64,000 bases of DNA from Poa pratensis (taxonomy: Eukaryota; Streptophyta; Magnoliopsida; Poales; Poaceae), in contig CAMZMU010000107.1 in the NCBI GenBank assembly GCA_947311845.1, positions 20,826,359 through 20,890,358 on the forward strand, written 5' to 3'. The notes beneath the pieces are model-generated. The model had not been told where the DNA came from. It saw only the letters and a list, made by a program, of their open reading frames with translations, and ran no database searches. Shown here in pieces: positions 25,749-38,200 of this stretch. A program made the position numbers and the translations under genes. The first letter of the stretch is position 1. The number at the start of each line of letters is the position of its first letter.

Positions 25749-27384
25749 TGATACGTCTCCAACGTATCCATAATTTCTGCTGTTCCATGCTTATATTATA
25801 CCATTTGCTACATGTTTTATATACACTTTATCACTTTTATGCATTTTCTGGGACTAACCTATTAACAAGATGCCACAGTGCCAGTTCCCTGTTTTCTGCT
25901 GTTTTTGGTTTCAGAAAGTTACTTCTGGAAATATTCTCGGAATTGCACGAAACAAAAGGCCAGTCCCTATTTTTCCAGCACGTACACGGAGTCCGAAGGA
26001 GAGACGAAGAGAGCCACGAGGTGGCCAAACCACCAGGCGCGGGTGGGCCCCGCCGCGCCTGGTGGTTTGGGCCCCTCGGGGGTCCGCCGACATCGCCCCT
26101 TCGCCTATTTATTCCCCGAGACGTGAAAACCCTAAAACACCGAGCCTTTCATCCAGAACATATTCGCTGCCGCCGCCGTCGTCAACCCTAACTCGGGGGG
26201 TTCTGAAGCTCTTCCCGGCACCCTGCCGGAGAGGGGAATCATCACCGGAGGGCTCTACATCGCCATGCCCGCCTCCGGAGTGATGCGTGAGTAGTTCATC
26301 CTTGGACTATGGGTCCATAGCAGTAGCTAGATGGTTGTCTTCTCCACTTGTGCCATCATGTTTAGATCTTGTGAGCTGCCTATCATGATCAAGATCATCT
26401 TATTGTAATGCTACATGTTGTGTTTGCTGGGATCTGACTTATATTGATACCTATGTGGAGCTGAATATTATATTATCATGTCTATGTCATTTGTGATCTT
26501 GCATGCTCTCCGTTACTTGTTGAAGCCTTGGCCAGTGAATACTTGTACTCCAAGAGGGGGTATTTATGCATGATAGTTGGGTTCAACCTCTATTTAACCT
26601 GGGATAGTGACAGCAAGTTCTAAGGTTGTAGATGTGTTGTTGCCACTAGGGGTAAAACAGCAATGCTTTATTCAAGGATGAATGTATTGTTTACATTACG
26701 CACATTACTTAATGCAATTGTCTGTTGCTTGCAACTTAATACTGGAAGGGGTACGGATGTTAACCGGAAAGTGGACTATTTAGGCATAGATGCATGCTGG
26801 ATAGCGGTCTATGTACTTTGTCGTAATGCCCAAATGAATCTCATAGTAGACACCACAACTCACACATGCATGTTATATGCACTTATCAATTGTCAATTGC
26901 CCAGCTGTAATTTGTTTACCCAGCATGTTAGTTATCTTATTGGAGAGACACCACTAGTGAACTGTGGACCCCGGTCCATTCTTTTACATCTGAAATACAA
27001 TCTACTGCAATCATTGTTCTCTACTGTTTATGCAAACAAACATCATTTTCCATTCGATACGTTTAACCCTTTGTTTTCAGCAAGCCGGTGAGATTGACAA
27101 CCTCACTGTTAAGTTGGGGCAAAGTAATTTGGTTGTGTTGTGCAGGTTGCACGTTGGCACCGGAATCCCTGGTGTTGCGCCGCACTACACTCCTTCACCA
27201 ACACCTTCGAAGCAAACCTCGTTTTCTTGCTGGATCGATTAAACCTTGGTTTCATACTGAGGGAAAACTTACTGCTGCACTCGTCATACCTTCCTCTTGG
27301 GGTTCCCAACTGACGTGTGACGTACAAGCATTGTTTCTGGCACTATTGCCGGGGAGATATTCCCTCGTCAACTTAGAGCCACCA
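25749..27384 (+). repeat. 3' LTR of the gag-only retrotransposon (copy 2)
   Basis: This LTR is bounded by the polypurine tract on the left and ATAGG on the right. Against the 5' LTR it shows about eight substitutions plus a few one- or two-base losses, concentrated after 27130. By eye that is about 0.5% substitution. Confidence 0.92.
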
Positions 27385-27389
27385 ATAGG

Positions 27390-27934
27390 CACTGTTGGGA
27401 GATATGTCCATAAAAATAGCAGATACAGCAACCGACCAGGGATGTGCACACAGAAGTTTTATGGCCCAAAGAAAGGCATCTCCCGCATGTCGGTTGAGCT
27501 GTGGATGGACTAGGTCTAGGGTTGAGCTGTGCAGTGGGCTGAAGTGGGTTGGACTCGGAATTGGGCGGCTACTGGCGAGGTGGCGGATTTAATTTTGAAT
27601 TGCGACTAAGCGGGAGGCATGCACATGATCGGAGGAAACCGGATGAGATGGAAGGACAACATGATTAGGTAAACAAACTTCGTTACCGGCAAGTCGACAG
27701 CATGCAACAGGGATATTGTTGGCTCAGGTAAGCTTAGAAGGTCGACGAGCCACACAATATATGCCATTCAGATGATTGCTCATAAAGTCAATAAGAAAAT
27801 TCACTGCACCAAGTAGGACCACCAGGGGCCCAAAGGTCGAAATAGAAAAAGAAGGATGGGCGAGAATAGTTGAACAATTTAAATCATGAATCTCACAGCT
27901 TTGGAATTAACATAGAAACAGAAGACCCGATCAA
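27390..27934. other. Intergenic, nothing recognised (copy 2)
   Basis: This corresponds to 7024-7564. No coding potential is supported. Short-homopolymer lengths exceed those of copy 1 at several places. The last 8 bases are the left SINE target duplication. Confidence 0.6.
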
Positions 27935-28086
27935 AGAAGTGAGCCTAACTCACTTGGTTAGGGAAGTGGATGTACAATACAGCCACCCAGGTTCAAGTCC
28001 TCACGGAGGCAGATTTGTGTTCTCATTATTTAAGAAAAAATCCAATGTAGGGGCTTCCCCTACCCCGATTCCTTTCAGAAAAAGAG
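27935..28086 (+). mobile_element. Au-like SINE (copy 2)
   Basis: The 152-bp element has the same A-box-like and B-box (GGTTCAAGTCC) promoter motifs as copy 1 and the same flanking duplication CCGATCAA (27927-27934 and 28087-28094). It is the same insertion as 7565-7714. Confidence 0.86.
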
Positions 28087-29154
28087 CCGATCAACAATAT
28101 GTAGAACATGAAAACCATGTGGATCTCCATCCCAAACATGAGTATATGAAAATGCCAACATGTTCCTCGTCAAGACGGAAGTTGTCACGACCAAAGGAGG
28201 CGGCGATGTAGAAACAATAACATACAGACGATTGATGAACATGGTGGCGAAAGTTGAACGAACCTTAAGATGGAAAGCCTTGTCGGGAGAAGGGTCCAAT
28301 GAGTATTTGAATGCTTGGAGATCCATGTAACATGGAATCTAGTGAAGATCGCCATGGTTAGGCTGAGGAGTCCCCAGAGCGGGGGTGGGGGTGTAGAGCG
28401 TCATCGGATCCATATTCACACACTAATTAAAGTGATCGAGTTCTTAAGGATAAGCAAGATTAAAAACCATGGGATTAAAATGATCATGTCTTGTTGAATG
28501 TAATAAGAAACAAAACCACATGGTTTCGTAAAAGTAGTTATTTTTCTATTGAATAGCAAAACGATTGCAGCCTAGAGTTTGTAACTTCCTTTGTTCCGAT
28601 AAATAAGTCGTGTGTTTTTCAAGATTTGCATTCGGCCAAGAATTAGTATGACTATACATTATGAGGATTATTTGATACAAAGGTGGTATCAATCTGATGT
28701 TATCAATTTTGTATAACATAGTAGAGATATTGGATCTCGAATGTTTTATAAAAGATTTGTCTTGAGAAACATGTGTGTAGCGTGTACGAGGGAAATTGGG
28801 GTTTTCAAACAAAACTCTTGTCCAATGAAATTATTTGCTTCCATTACGTGAACCGTAGCTAGGATGTTTACTTTGGATAGTAAAATAGTCCATTTCTCAA
28901 ATATTTCTTTGCTGTCTAAAGGACGTATCAGGGGTCATTTGTGTCTGGGCACTAATTATCCAGACTTCGTCCTACGTGAACATGTTTGTTTTGTGTGTGA
29001 ACATGGTCGAAAATCCTTAAAACTTACCTGTACCTAAAATGGGCACCCGTGATACCTGAACTTTTGAAGGAAGCGCCACCGAACGTTCCGAAATGGATAG
29101 TTCATCGATTTTTTTTACCGTTGGTTGCGATCGACTTCCGGCCGCCCCCGCCCC
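28087..29154. other. Upstream region of the zinc-finger gene (copy 2)
   Basis: About 1.07 kb separates the SINE from the TATA box. A Stowaway-like end (CTTTGTTCCGATAAATAAGTC near 28584) is seen once. No gene is supported. The last 100 bases turn GC-rich, as is usual just before a grass promoter. Confidence 0.5.
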
Positions 29155-29162
29155 TTTATAAG
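29155..29162 (+). promoter_or_regulatory. TATA box of the zinc-finger gene
   Basis: TTTATAAG lies 93 bases before the ATG at 29255, directly after a GC-rich run. A transcription start near 29190 would give a 5' UTR of about 65 bases. Confidence 0.65.
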
Positions 29163-29254
29163 CCACCCCATAGGCAGTCTCATTCCTACCGACCTAGCCT
29201 GCTAGCTACAGAAGTACAGATACCTTCCAACCCTCACAAAACCCATTCTCGCTG

Positions 29255-29734
29255 ATGGCCAGGAACCGGAACAACCGAGGGCCTCCACCACCGCCGCCGC
29301 CACCGCTGTGGACAGGGGAGGAGCACGAGTGCCCAATATGCGGCAGGCTGTTCAACTCATTACGCGGCCTTGGTGTCCACTTGTCGTGGCACAGCGGGAC
29401 CCGCCAGAATCAGCCAGTAACCCTGTCGGTTGCGTTTCACTTTCACGCCTCACTTGTGGCGCCAGCACCTGCCGCGCCTCTGCCCGTAGTGCCGCTCGCC
29501 ATTGCCCCGCCTGCACCTATCGCGGAACCTGCAGTGGAGACGGTGCCGCGGCTTGCTTCAAACCCTGCGTTTTGGGAGCAGTTCCGCAGAGGAGGGTCCG
29601 CCCCGGTGGAGATTGATTTCGTGGGGCAGCTGGTGGCAGCGCCGGCACAGCAGGTCATGGTGAACGGAGAAGTGCCGGAGTCCTCCGGCAACGCCGGGCA
29701 GCCGCTCGGTGGACGTGACCAGCTCAAGGAATGA
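29255..29734 (+). CDS. Small single-finger C2H2 zinc-finger protein (159 aa)
   Basis: This is a single-exon gene for a probable nuclear DNA- or protein-binding factor. Residues 1-9 are basic (MARNRNNRG) and a polyproline run follows. One zinc finger spans about residues 25-46 with C-X2-C-X12-H-X3-H spacing (CPICGRLF then HLSWH). Its FNSLRGLGVH helix resembles the plant QALGGH-type finger but lacks that exact motif. Residues 60-100 are rich in Ala and Pro and look disordered. The C-terminus ends GGRDQLKE. A TATA box lies 93 bases upstream. The stop TGA (29732-29734) lies against the end of a CACTA element, so the natural 3' UTR has moved to 33203. I do not recognise the specific orthologue. 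Copy 1 (8869-9345) has the same gene with frame-breaking indels. Expression and use of a new poly(A) site inside the transposon are unknown. Confidence 0.72.
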   Translation: MARNRNNRGPPPPPPPPLWTGEEHECPICGRLFNSLRGLGVHLSWHSGTRQNQPVTLSVAFHFHASLVAPAPAAPLPVVPLAIAPPAPIAEPAVETVPRLASNPAFWEQFRRGGSAPVEIDFVGQLVAAPAQQVMVNGEVPESSGNAGQPLGGRDQLKE

Positions 29735-29967
29735 ACACTAGTAGAAAAGGCACCTATGGTCCCGGTTGGGCTTGGACATCAGTCCGGTTGCCCAACCGGG
29801 ACTGGCCAATCGGGACCAATGCTGGTCCCGGTTGGTCCAAGAACCGGGACCAATGCTGGTCCACGTGGCCAGTTCTGGCTGGGCGTGGGGGAGACCCATT
29901 GGTCCCGGTTCTTAATACGAACCGGGACCAATGTGTGTCTTTTTTTTTTGGTATTTAGGGTTTAGGG

Positions 29968-30092
29968 TGCCCCCTCTCCCTCTCGCCGGTGCCCCCTATC
30001 CCTCTCGCCGGTGCCCCTTCTCGCCGGTGCCCCCTCTCCATCTCGCCGGTGCCCCCTCTCGCCGGTGCCCCCTCTCCCTCTCGTCGGTGCCT
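29968..30092 (+). repeat. GC-rich minisatellite in the CACTA left end
   Basis: About six imperfect copies of CTCTCGCCGGTGCCCC, spaced 16-24 bases apart, follow a TTAGGGTTTAGGGTG stretch. They lie inside the transposon, between the subterminal repeats and the protease-like tail of the transposase. Copy 1 has the same array at about 9578-9693 with slightly different unit lengths. Confidence 0.75.
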
Positions 30093-30247
30093 CCATCATC
30101 TCCCCCTTCTTCGCATCGCCGACGTGCTCTCCATCGTTTCCGTACGCATATTATACGCTCTACTATATACACAGTACACGTTGATGCATATATAATTAAT
30201 ATTCGATCTCTTGCGAGAATACAAGTATTTAATTACATGGAGATAGA

Positions 30248-32663
30248 TCACATATGTACTTCATCGTCTGAAGCATAATGTTCTCCCTTTTCATCGATGA
30301 CCTCCCTAAGCAGAAATCCCGCCAATTCCTCTTGAATTGCTTGTACGCGCCGTTCTGGGTCGATCTTCTCCCGCATTTTGCTGAAAGCAGTTGTTCTCCG
30401 CTCAGTGGTCAACTCGCGAATGAACTCGCAAACGTAGAATCCACATAAATTACTCCCCGGTGGCTGCTGCGGACTTTTCACCGTTTTATAAGTTAGCTCA
30501 TCTTTGAATGGACCTTCTACCTTCTGTTTGAAAATTGTCCAACACCTGCTTTGGCAAAGAAAATGAACAAAGGAGTTATTAATTACTTGACATCAGGGAA
30601 CGAACGAAAGAGGGCGATATAATGCGATAATGATTGAAATTACTTGTTGAGCATTTCTTTCATGTCGGACCACAACGCTTGGTCCCAACTTAATGAGTCG
30701 TGGACTTCAACTATGGACTTGTCAGGTTGAATGCTTAGCAGAATCCAGTGGAACCTGCGGACGTTTACATAAAGCAGACATGCATAGCTCATCAATTACA
30801 CTTAATATCGAGAAAGCCAAATAAAAATATGTACAAGACAGAAACACTCACCTGAAGTTGTAAGGAAATAGTATTTCCGTACAGAAATGTTGCATGGTTA
30901 AAAAGGTGGTCAGGTCATGCTCCACGTCTTTGGGGTGATTGACTAACGTATGTGAATTCACGATATATGGGTCAACGAACCCAACCTCAAAAACTTTAGA
31001 TCTTTTGCATTCCAGCATCTTCATTCTGCATAATAGCGTCATTCGGAACAGATAGACTGCCAGAACCCTTTCCAAAGATTATTTCTAAATCCTTGACCAT
31101 GTCATATATAACATCACCATCAGGGAGGTTAGGCTTCTTCCGGCGATCTGCCTCACCGTTGAAATGCTTGCCGGGCTTTCTTACGGCATGACTGTTCGGA
31201 AGAAATCGACGATGCCCCAGGTACACATTCTTGTTTCCCAAATGTATACTTTCAGTCTTATCTAAACAGTGCGTGCATGCATTGTATCCCTTGTTTGACT
31301 GTCCTGAAATGTTACTAAGAGCAGGCCAATCATTGATGGTTACGAACAGCAACGCTCGTAGGTCAAATTCCTGTTGTTTGTGCTCATCCCACACACGTAC
31401 ACCTGGTTCGGATCACAACTGCAAAAGTTCATCAACTAATGGCCGTAGGTACACATCAATGTCGTTGCCGGGTTGCTTCGGGCCTTGGATGAGCACTGGC
31501 ATCATAATGAACTTCCGCTTCATGCACAACCAAGGAGGAAGGTTGTAGATACATAGAGTCATGAGCCAAGTGCTATGACTGGAGCTCTGCTCCCCAAAAG
31601 GATTAAAGCCATCTGTACTTAGACCAAATCTTAAGTTCCTTGCGTCATCGGAAAATGTCGGGAACTCTCTGTCGATTTTTCTCCACTGGGACCCATCGGC
31701 GGGGTGTCTCAACTTCCCGTCTTTCTTACGCTCTTCTTTGTGCCATCGCAACAACCTGGCATGCTCTTTGTTTCTGAACAGACGTTTCAACCGTGGTATT
31801 ATAGGAGCATACCACATCACCTTAGCAGGAACCCTCTTCCGGGGGGGCTCGTCATCGCCCTCAACATCACTAGGGTCATCTTGTCTTATCTTGTACCGCA
31901 GTGCATTTCATACCGGGCATTTATCCATGTTCTCGTACTCACCGCGGTACAGGATGCAGTCATTAATGCATGCATGTATCTTCTGCACATTTAATCCTAG
32001 AGGGCAGATGGCCTTCTTTGCTTCGTATGTAGTCTCGGGCAATTCGTTATCCTTTGGAAGCTTCGGCTTCATTATTTTCAGTAACTTCTCAAATCCCTTG
32101 TCAGAACAACCAGTCTCTGCCTTCCATTTCAGCAGTTCCAGTGTGGTACCGAGCTTTGTGCTGCCATCTTCGCAGTTTGGGTACAGCAACTTTTTGTGAT
32201 CCTCAAGCATGGCCTCCAACTTTAGCTTCTCCTTTTCTGTATCGCATTCTCGCTTTGCATCAGAAATGACCCCATCAAGACCATCAGCGGGCTCATCTGA
32301 TGCCCGATGTTCACCTCTTTCTTCTTCAACGTCTTCCATAACAGTATCACCGCATTCCTCAGGGAACATAGGATAGTTGTCATCATCCTCCTCTTCTTCA
32401 TTGTCTTCCATCGTAACCCCTCTTTCTCCGTGCTTGGTCCAACAATTATAGCTGGGCATGAAACCTTTCCGAATCACGTGGTCTTGAATGGTTCTCGGGT
32501 CAGAGTACTCCCTGACGTTCCGACACTTCTCACATGGACAAGGCATAAAATTATTCACTTTGTTTGCCTCAGCCACATCGAGAAATTTATGCAGGCCTGC
32601 AATAAACTCGGAACTACGTCGTTCGCCGTACATCAATCGCATCCGTGCATCCATCTGCATCAT
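30248..32663 (-). pseudogene. CACTA transposase with Ulp1-like tail, decayed (copy 2)
   Basis: Reading right to left, the first part (about 32663 to 31920) is an N-terminal transposase-associated domain with a CPCEKC cluster and HVIRKGF, then an acidic spacer rich in Glu and Asp. The next parts (about 31820 to 31413 and 31394 to 31000) carry Transposase_21 signatures, including LSTDGFNPFG, PPWLCMK, GPKQPGNDIDVYL and NACTHC. The last part (30481 to 30248) holds NLCGFYVCEF, the catalytic-Cys region of an Ulp1/SENP-like peptidase seen at the C-terminus of many plant CACTA proteins. Frames change between pieces and much of the peptidase and core is missing. The protein cannot be made as a whole. 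Confidence 0.82.
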
Positions 32664-32952
32664 ATATATATAATTAAGTTTATCAAATACCATTACAATA
32701 ACATCTTGAATAGTGAAATGACCACCGTACATCGACACGTGCAATATTTCTGTATCAATTACAGACGAAAAGGATAAAGTTGCTAACCTCGGCCGAGGAT
32801 ATCATTTTGTGTGAACTTAAGTGTGGGTCTGGCATTTCATCGAACACATCTTGTGCGTGGCAAAGGAAAAAAAAATAGCACCCACTTCCCACCAATCCAA
32901 GAGAAAAAAATTAGAGGAGAGAAAGGGGGTGGAGGTTATTTATAGGCAGGGA

Positions 32953-33066
32953 GGGGTATTGGTCCCGGTTCTTGGCACGAACCGGGACCAAAGCTCCGCC
33001 GCACGCCACGTGTCTGGCTCTGGAGCTTTGGTCCCGGTTCGTGCCAAGAATCGGGACCAATACCCC
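32953..33066. repeat. Long palindrome in the CACTA right end
   Basis: Two 45-base arms (32953-32997 and 33022-33066) are inverted copies with one mismatch, separated by 24 bases. Each arm contains two opposed GGTCCCGGTT motifs. The copy 1 equivalent is near 12547-12660. Confidence 0.85.
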
Positions 33067-33202
33067 CAACCGAACCGGGACCAATGGTCCACGGGGCCGT
33101 GGCAACTCGAACCGGGACCAGTGCCCACTGGTCCCGGTTTTTACCTGAACCGGGGCTAATGGCTAGGGCGGCCCTGGACCAAAGATGGTTTTTCTACTAG
33201 TG

Positions 33203-34390
33203 GAAGTGGTGGGCGCATGCATGCCAGCTAGTCGCCTGGTCGGATCTTCAGGAAAAACTTTGCTTAAGATTCATGCTTGTCGTTTTGGTTCGTTCAGTCT
33301 ATTTTCTCATTGTGAGTTACGCTGTTCGGATGGATCTGAAAGGAAGATGTGATGATGTATCGTGATTGGATGCAAGCCTATATTTTTGTTACATCTGTTT
33401 TGCCCATATTTTAAATTACATTATGCTCTGTCTGGTTTTCATGCTGTGATATCTGATGTACAAGATGGTATCCATTCCTGGAGGATCAAATTCTATGTAG
33501 TAACTATTGTTCGACCTTTTAGTCCACGAAGCAGAATGAAAAAGCAAAAAAAAAAAAACTCGCGGGCAACTCGAGTGCTGGGCGCGTTCAAAAAACAATC
33601 GAGATTGGCAACACGTTTTCTTGGGCGTGTTTCTTTCCTTGTGGTTGTACATAAATTGTTTCCACTCTACCAAACCGACACCAGTTGATCACTTGCCATT
33701 TTTGTGGCAGCGCCGATCCTAGTGAACGGAGACATGCCGGAGTCCTCCGGCAACGCCGGGCAGCCGCCGTTAGACGTGAGTCACGTGACCAGCTATATGG
33801 AATGAAGTGGTGGGCGCATGCATGCTAGCCAATTAACCAGTCGTATTGATCTAGCTCCAGGAAAAACTTCGCTTAAGATTCATGCTTGTCGTTCTGGTTC
33901 GTTTAGTCTATTTTCTCATTATGAATTTTGCTGTTCGGGTAGATCTGAAGGGAAGCTGATCGATGTATTATGTTTGGATTCAAAGCTATGTGTTTTTCAC
34001 ATCTGTTTCTTTCTTATAATGTCTTGCCCCTGTTTTAAATTACATTATGCTCTATCTCCTTTTCATGCTGTGAAATCTGATGTACAAGATAATATATATT
34101 CCTGGGGTTCTAATTCTATGTAGTAAGTATTGGTCGATATTTTTTACTCCATAAAGCAGAAACAAAAATCTTTTTTTTCTTCTCACGGGCAATTCAAGTA
34201 TGGAGCGAGTTCAAAAAAGATAAAGTTTGCCAACACATGCATGCACACGTTTTCTTGAGCGTGTTTCTTTCCTTCTTTTTTTTGACATGTGTTTCTTTCC
34301 TTTGACCCTGTTTCCACTCTTGCAAACCGCCACCAGTTGATTACTTACCATTCTAGTAATTAATAGTGAACTCGTAGATTTTCTGGTGAC
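33203..34390 (+). repeat. Zinc-finger gene 3' UTR and tandem duplicate of its 3' end (copy 2)
   Basis: The first unit (33203-33704) is the original 3' UTR, resuming after the transposon with GAAGTGGTGGGCGCATGC. The second unit starts at 33705 with about 100 bases matching the end of the coding region (a GTGGCAGCGCCG start and the PESSGNAGQP peptide) and has its own TGA at 33803-33805. It then repeats the UTR from GAAGTGGTGGGCGCATGC. Divergence between units is clearly higher than between LTRs, so the duplication is older. The second unit has no start codon or zinc finger and is a 3' fragment only. Confidence 0.8.
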
Positions 34391-34812
34391 GTATAATACT
34401 CCCTCCATCCAGGATTATTAGGCCTTTTAGTAGGAGCACCGCGACCAAGGCGGTAGCTGATTGGAAGGAAAATCCTTACTTTTCTCTTGTTAACTGTGGC
34501 TATTTATTAGGGGAGACAATAAATATTGCATGCAAAGTTTCGTGACGAAATAGCATTCGTGGTGCTCTTTGTGAAAAACAAATCATTGGCCAACGTGAGA
34601 CGTAAAAATAAATTTAGAGCACTGATTTTTTTTCAGAGTACCACATCTTCCATATGATTACAAGACTTTGAGCGTATGTAGAACACTTGAATATATTTGT
34701 TACCACCTTTTTTAGGAAAAAAAGTAATGTTTAATTTTTTTCTACTCCGACAGGAGTCAAAACTGTATTTAACAAAACGACGACCTTTCCAAACTCTCTG
34801 TAATGTAGCAGT
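34391..34812. other. Intergenic with one Stowaway-like end and left hAT target site (copy 2)
   Basis: TACTCCCTCCATCC at 34397 resembles one end of a Stowaway MITE, but no partner end was seen. The last 8 bases, GTAGCAGT (34805-34812), are the left target duplication of the hAT element. Confidence 0.45.
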
Positions 34813-35213
34813 TAGGGGTGTAAACCGATAAGATAATTTCCATACCGAATCCGCCACCGAATCCGTTTTAAAGAATCCATATCCGGTTTCAGAGAATCGC
34901 CGGATAAGGATATCCGGTTCCGAACTGAACACCCGGATACGGTATAGGATATGGTATGTAAAATAGCATCCGAATATGGATTATCCAAATATTAATTAGG
35001 ATTATCCGATGGTTATAATCCGAATAATCCAATTTTCTACCAAAATGGCTAAACTAATAGAGCACAGTTTGTAGTTAGTGAGTTGTGAAGTTCATCCGTT
35101 GAACAACAATTCACTTGCATGGTCACTGTACATACTATGGAGTAAACTTTATTAGGTTATTAAGTTGTTGAGCATTATTTTTGGTTATGTGGGTTGATGA
35201 TTTACATTGTGCT

Positions 35214-38200
35214 TGTTATAAAATAGCGCAGCGAAAGTAGATCAAACAAAGAACAAGAACACAGATTTTTACGTGGAAACCCTTACGGGAGAAAACCACG
35301 GAACACACAAAGGCGTATAACTATAATCGGAGGAGTATTACAATACACGAGAGGACAAACCCTCTACGTGCTATCAATCTGGTGGAACTCTCTCTCTCAA
35401 TCTATTCTATGACTACCTCTAACTATATATGGGGGCATGCAAACAACTCTCTTTCTTGGCGGACACGAAATAGAGTTGTAGATGTGCTACGTACAACACG
35501 ATTGACATGCCGTAGTCCGTTAGGACTCCATCTATAGTCAACAGGTACATGGGATTCGGAGCACTATAAAATAACACTCCACCTTGAGACGAATCCTATA
35601 ATAATCATAGATAGCATCAACTCCTCAATTAAAGTCATCACAAGTAAACCTTGTGCCTTGAATCGTCCATAGAACGAATAAACTTCTCTCGAAGTCATAT
35701 TGAGCAAATCAACGGTAGATCATCCATAAACAACACAGCTGTCAACAAAGCAGACAACGAAACTTGGGTCTCCCATAAAACCCAATAAAAGTCTGAGTCT
35801 GTGTCACTGACCTCCAAAACTGAAAACTGCTCAATCATCAAATGACATAAGTCATCATATCTCCTGTGGTGTCTGAACGAGCGCATAGCTCATAGTGCAA
35901 CATCTTGGTGCACATAACATTGTGAAGAACTCATCTCATGGAATCCGAACGTGCTACCAAACATAAAGCACAAACCTCGGCAAACAATACTCATGCAAGA
36001 GTATCTGGTACGGATAGCATCACATACACCAAAAACTACCGACTTGTAATGGTTAATGAAAAATCCATGACATGGTCAAAACTGTCCTTGTAGAACATTT
36101 GTCGGATGAAGGAACCTTCTCAACATGCAACAGAGCATCAACTCTGTAATAGACCCCTCTTAAAAGAGCAAAGACAACTGAATTATACTGTAAACTCAAT
36201 GGTACTAAATGTTGTAGTATCTAGCAGAAAACAAATCTCCTTGCACCTCAACTGATTCTCATCACGAACTTGAATATCAAAACAAACCTTCACATGCATA
36301 ACAACAAAACTCTGGAGAGAAAAGAGTATATGCTGGCTACCAACAGGCTTAATAATCACCTCATCTATAAAAAAATTATCTGATAACTAAATTGTGTTCA
36401 TGTAATTGCAGCAATATAATACCTTGAATTTGCGTCCATAACATCTCCCATGTAAATTCCATTGAATATGAACAATTATAAAACTTACTTGAACTTCCAG
36501 CCTTCAAATAAGAAAACCCAATAAACGAACGAGTCGTCGTAGAACGTCGCGAATAAAACCGCCTTAATGTTGAGCCCAAAATGCAGTACAACTCAACAAA
36601 CTCCACCTTGAACTGAAAACTATCAAAAAAACGATGATCATCTCAGCGGTAAATCATCGAACATAGGTGGCACAGATAGAACCGGTATTGGGACCGGGAT
36701 AGAGCATGGGTCAATGCTTGAACTGAAAACAAATTGTTCACTTTCGACCATATGTGCTAGAATAATCCGCATAATTGGCTTGCGCCGACAACGCTCACAT
36801 CTCGACTTGCCATAAGATAAACCTTGTGTCACGGTCCAATAACGAAAGATCATACTTCATAACATGAGCAGATAAATCCGTGCACAAGTAGTACAAGCCA
36901 AGCAATAGAAAATTTCCCAAAAGAAATTATTTATACGGAGCAAAGAATTGGATTGATAGCACCTGGTAACTGAAATGGGTGGACGTAGCAATACGGAGAT
37001 GAAAAGATTCAAAGAATTCCTTCACGTGAACGGCTAGCTCTTGCAGCTCCGATCGATCATGCACAGGACCGCACGTACACGCCTCCTGGCCTGCTGGTCC
37101 TCACGGGCCACGGCTCGATCTGCCCGGGCCTCTGCACGCCTTCGCAGCATTGCCACATCCGCCTCTGCGGCCGGCAGCCTGCACACGAGCATCCACATGG
37201 GCTCCGCCTGGGCTTCTATCGCAGCTGCCTTCTGTCGTGGACACAAACCACGATCACCGATCGATCTAGCAATCCGCGTGTCCCACTGCTGCACGTCCGC
37301 GCGAACGCCGTCGCCAGTATATGATCCAATCTCGATGTCACGGTCGACCAGCGATCAAACCAATCGATGAAGCTGCATGATGCCGCAACCTGCGGCTGTC
37401 GATCGACGCTGCGACGGTGCTGCCCCGGGAGCGCAGCGGAGAGTCTCCCGGGGTGGCAGATAGAAGTTGAAACATTCGGCTCTGATACCACTTATTATTA
37501 AAATAGCGCAACGAAAGTAGATCAAACAAAGAAAAAGAACACAATTTTTTACGTGGAAACCCTTATGGGAGAAAACCACGAAACGCACAAAGGCGTATAA
37601 CTATAATCGGAGTAGCTGGAGAAGTTGGATGCAATAGGTTGGTGATTGAATCCGACTGCATGGATGTTGTTGAAACCATGCAACATGGGGGCAACTCGCT
37701 TGGGTCTGCGGCGGCAATCTATGAAGAATGTGCATTTCTCTGTCGTTCGTTTGCACGTGTTAGCTTTTCTCATTGTCCTAGGGAGGCTAATATAGCAGCT
37801 CACGAATTAGCAAAGTTTGGTGAGGTGAACCATGGTGTGTGGCATGAGGACCCTCCTATTTGTATTAGAGCTGCAATTGCAAACGATGTAACGATTGTAA
37901 ACGGATAGAGCTGCAAGTTTTTTACGCACTCTTTTCCTTACCAGGGTACCAGAATGGGACTGGAAGGTTTTTAATGAGGCGGCTTGCTAGCTTATATTTA
38001 TAAAGTGTTAAATTTCAAAAAAAAAAAAAAAAAAAAGAGGACAAACCCTCGACGTGCTATCAATCTGATGGAACTCTATCTCTCAATCTATTCTATGACT
38101 ACCTCTAACTATATATAGGGCATGCAAACAACTTTCTTTCTTGGCGGACACGAAATAGAGTTGTAGATGTGCTACGTACAACACGATCGACATGCCGTAG

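Larger units (their letters stand above)
22832..27384 (+). mobile_element. Gag-only LTR retrotransposon, left part cut off by the gap (copy 2)
   Basis: This is the same insertion as 178-7018. It begins inside the gag region and continues to the same 3' LTR and the same ATAGG target base run (27385-27389). The interior is nearly identical to 2460-5376, with only a few one-base differences, such as near 23155, 24916 and 25101. Confidence 0.9.
29736..33202 (-). mobile_element. CACTA (En/Spm-like) DNA transposon, 3467 bp (copy 2)
   Basis: The termini are CACTAGTAGAAAA at 29736 and TTTTTCTACTAGTG ending at 33202. The 3-bp target duplication is GAA (29733-29735 and 33203-33205). Both subterminal regions are packed with direct and inverted GGTCCCGGTTC, the usual transposase-binding arrays of this superfamily. 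Transposase pieces are on the minus strand and degraded, so the copy is non-autonomous. At 3.5 kb it is shorter than typical full-length grass CACTA elements, which fits an internally deleted derivative. Confidence 0.94.

Noticed and set aside
34397..34410. A complete Stowaway MITE
   Set aside because: Only one end (TACTCCCTCC) is present. No opposite terminus or second TA target could be found before the hAT element.
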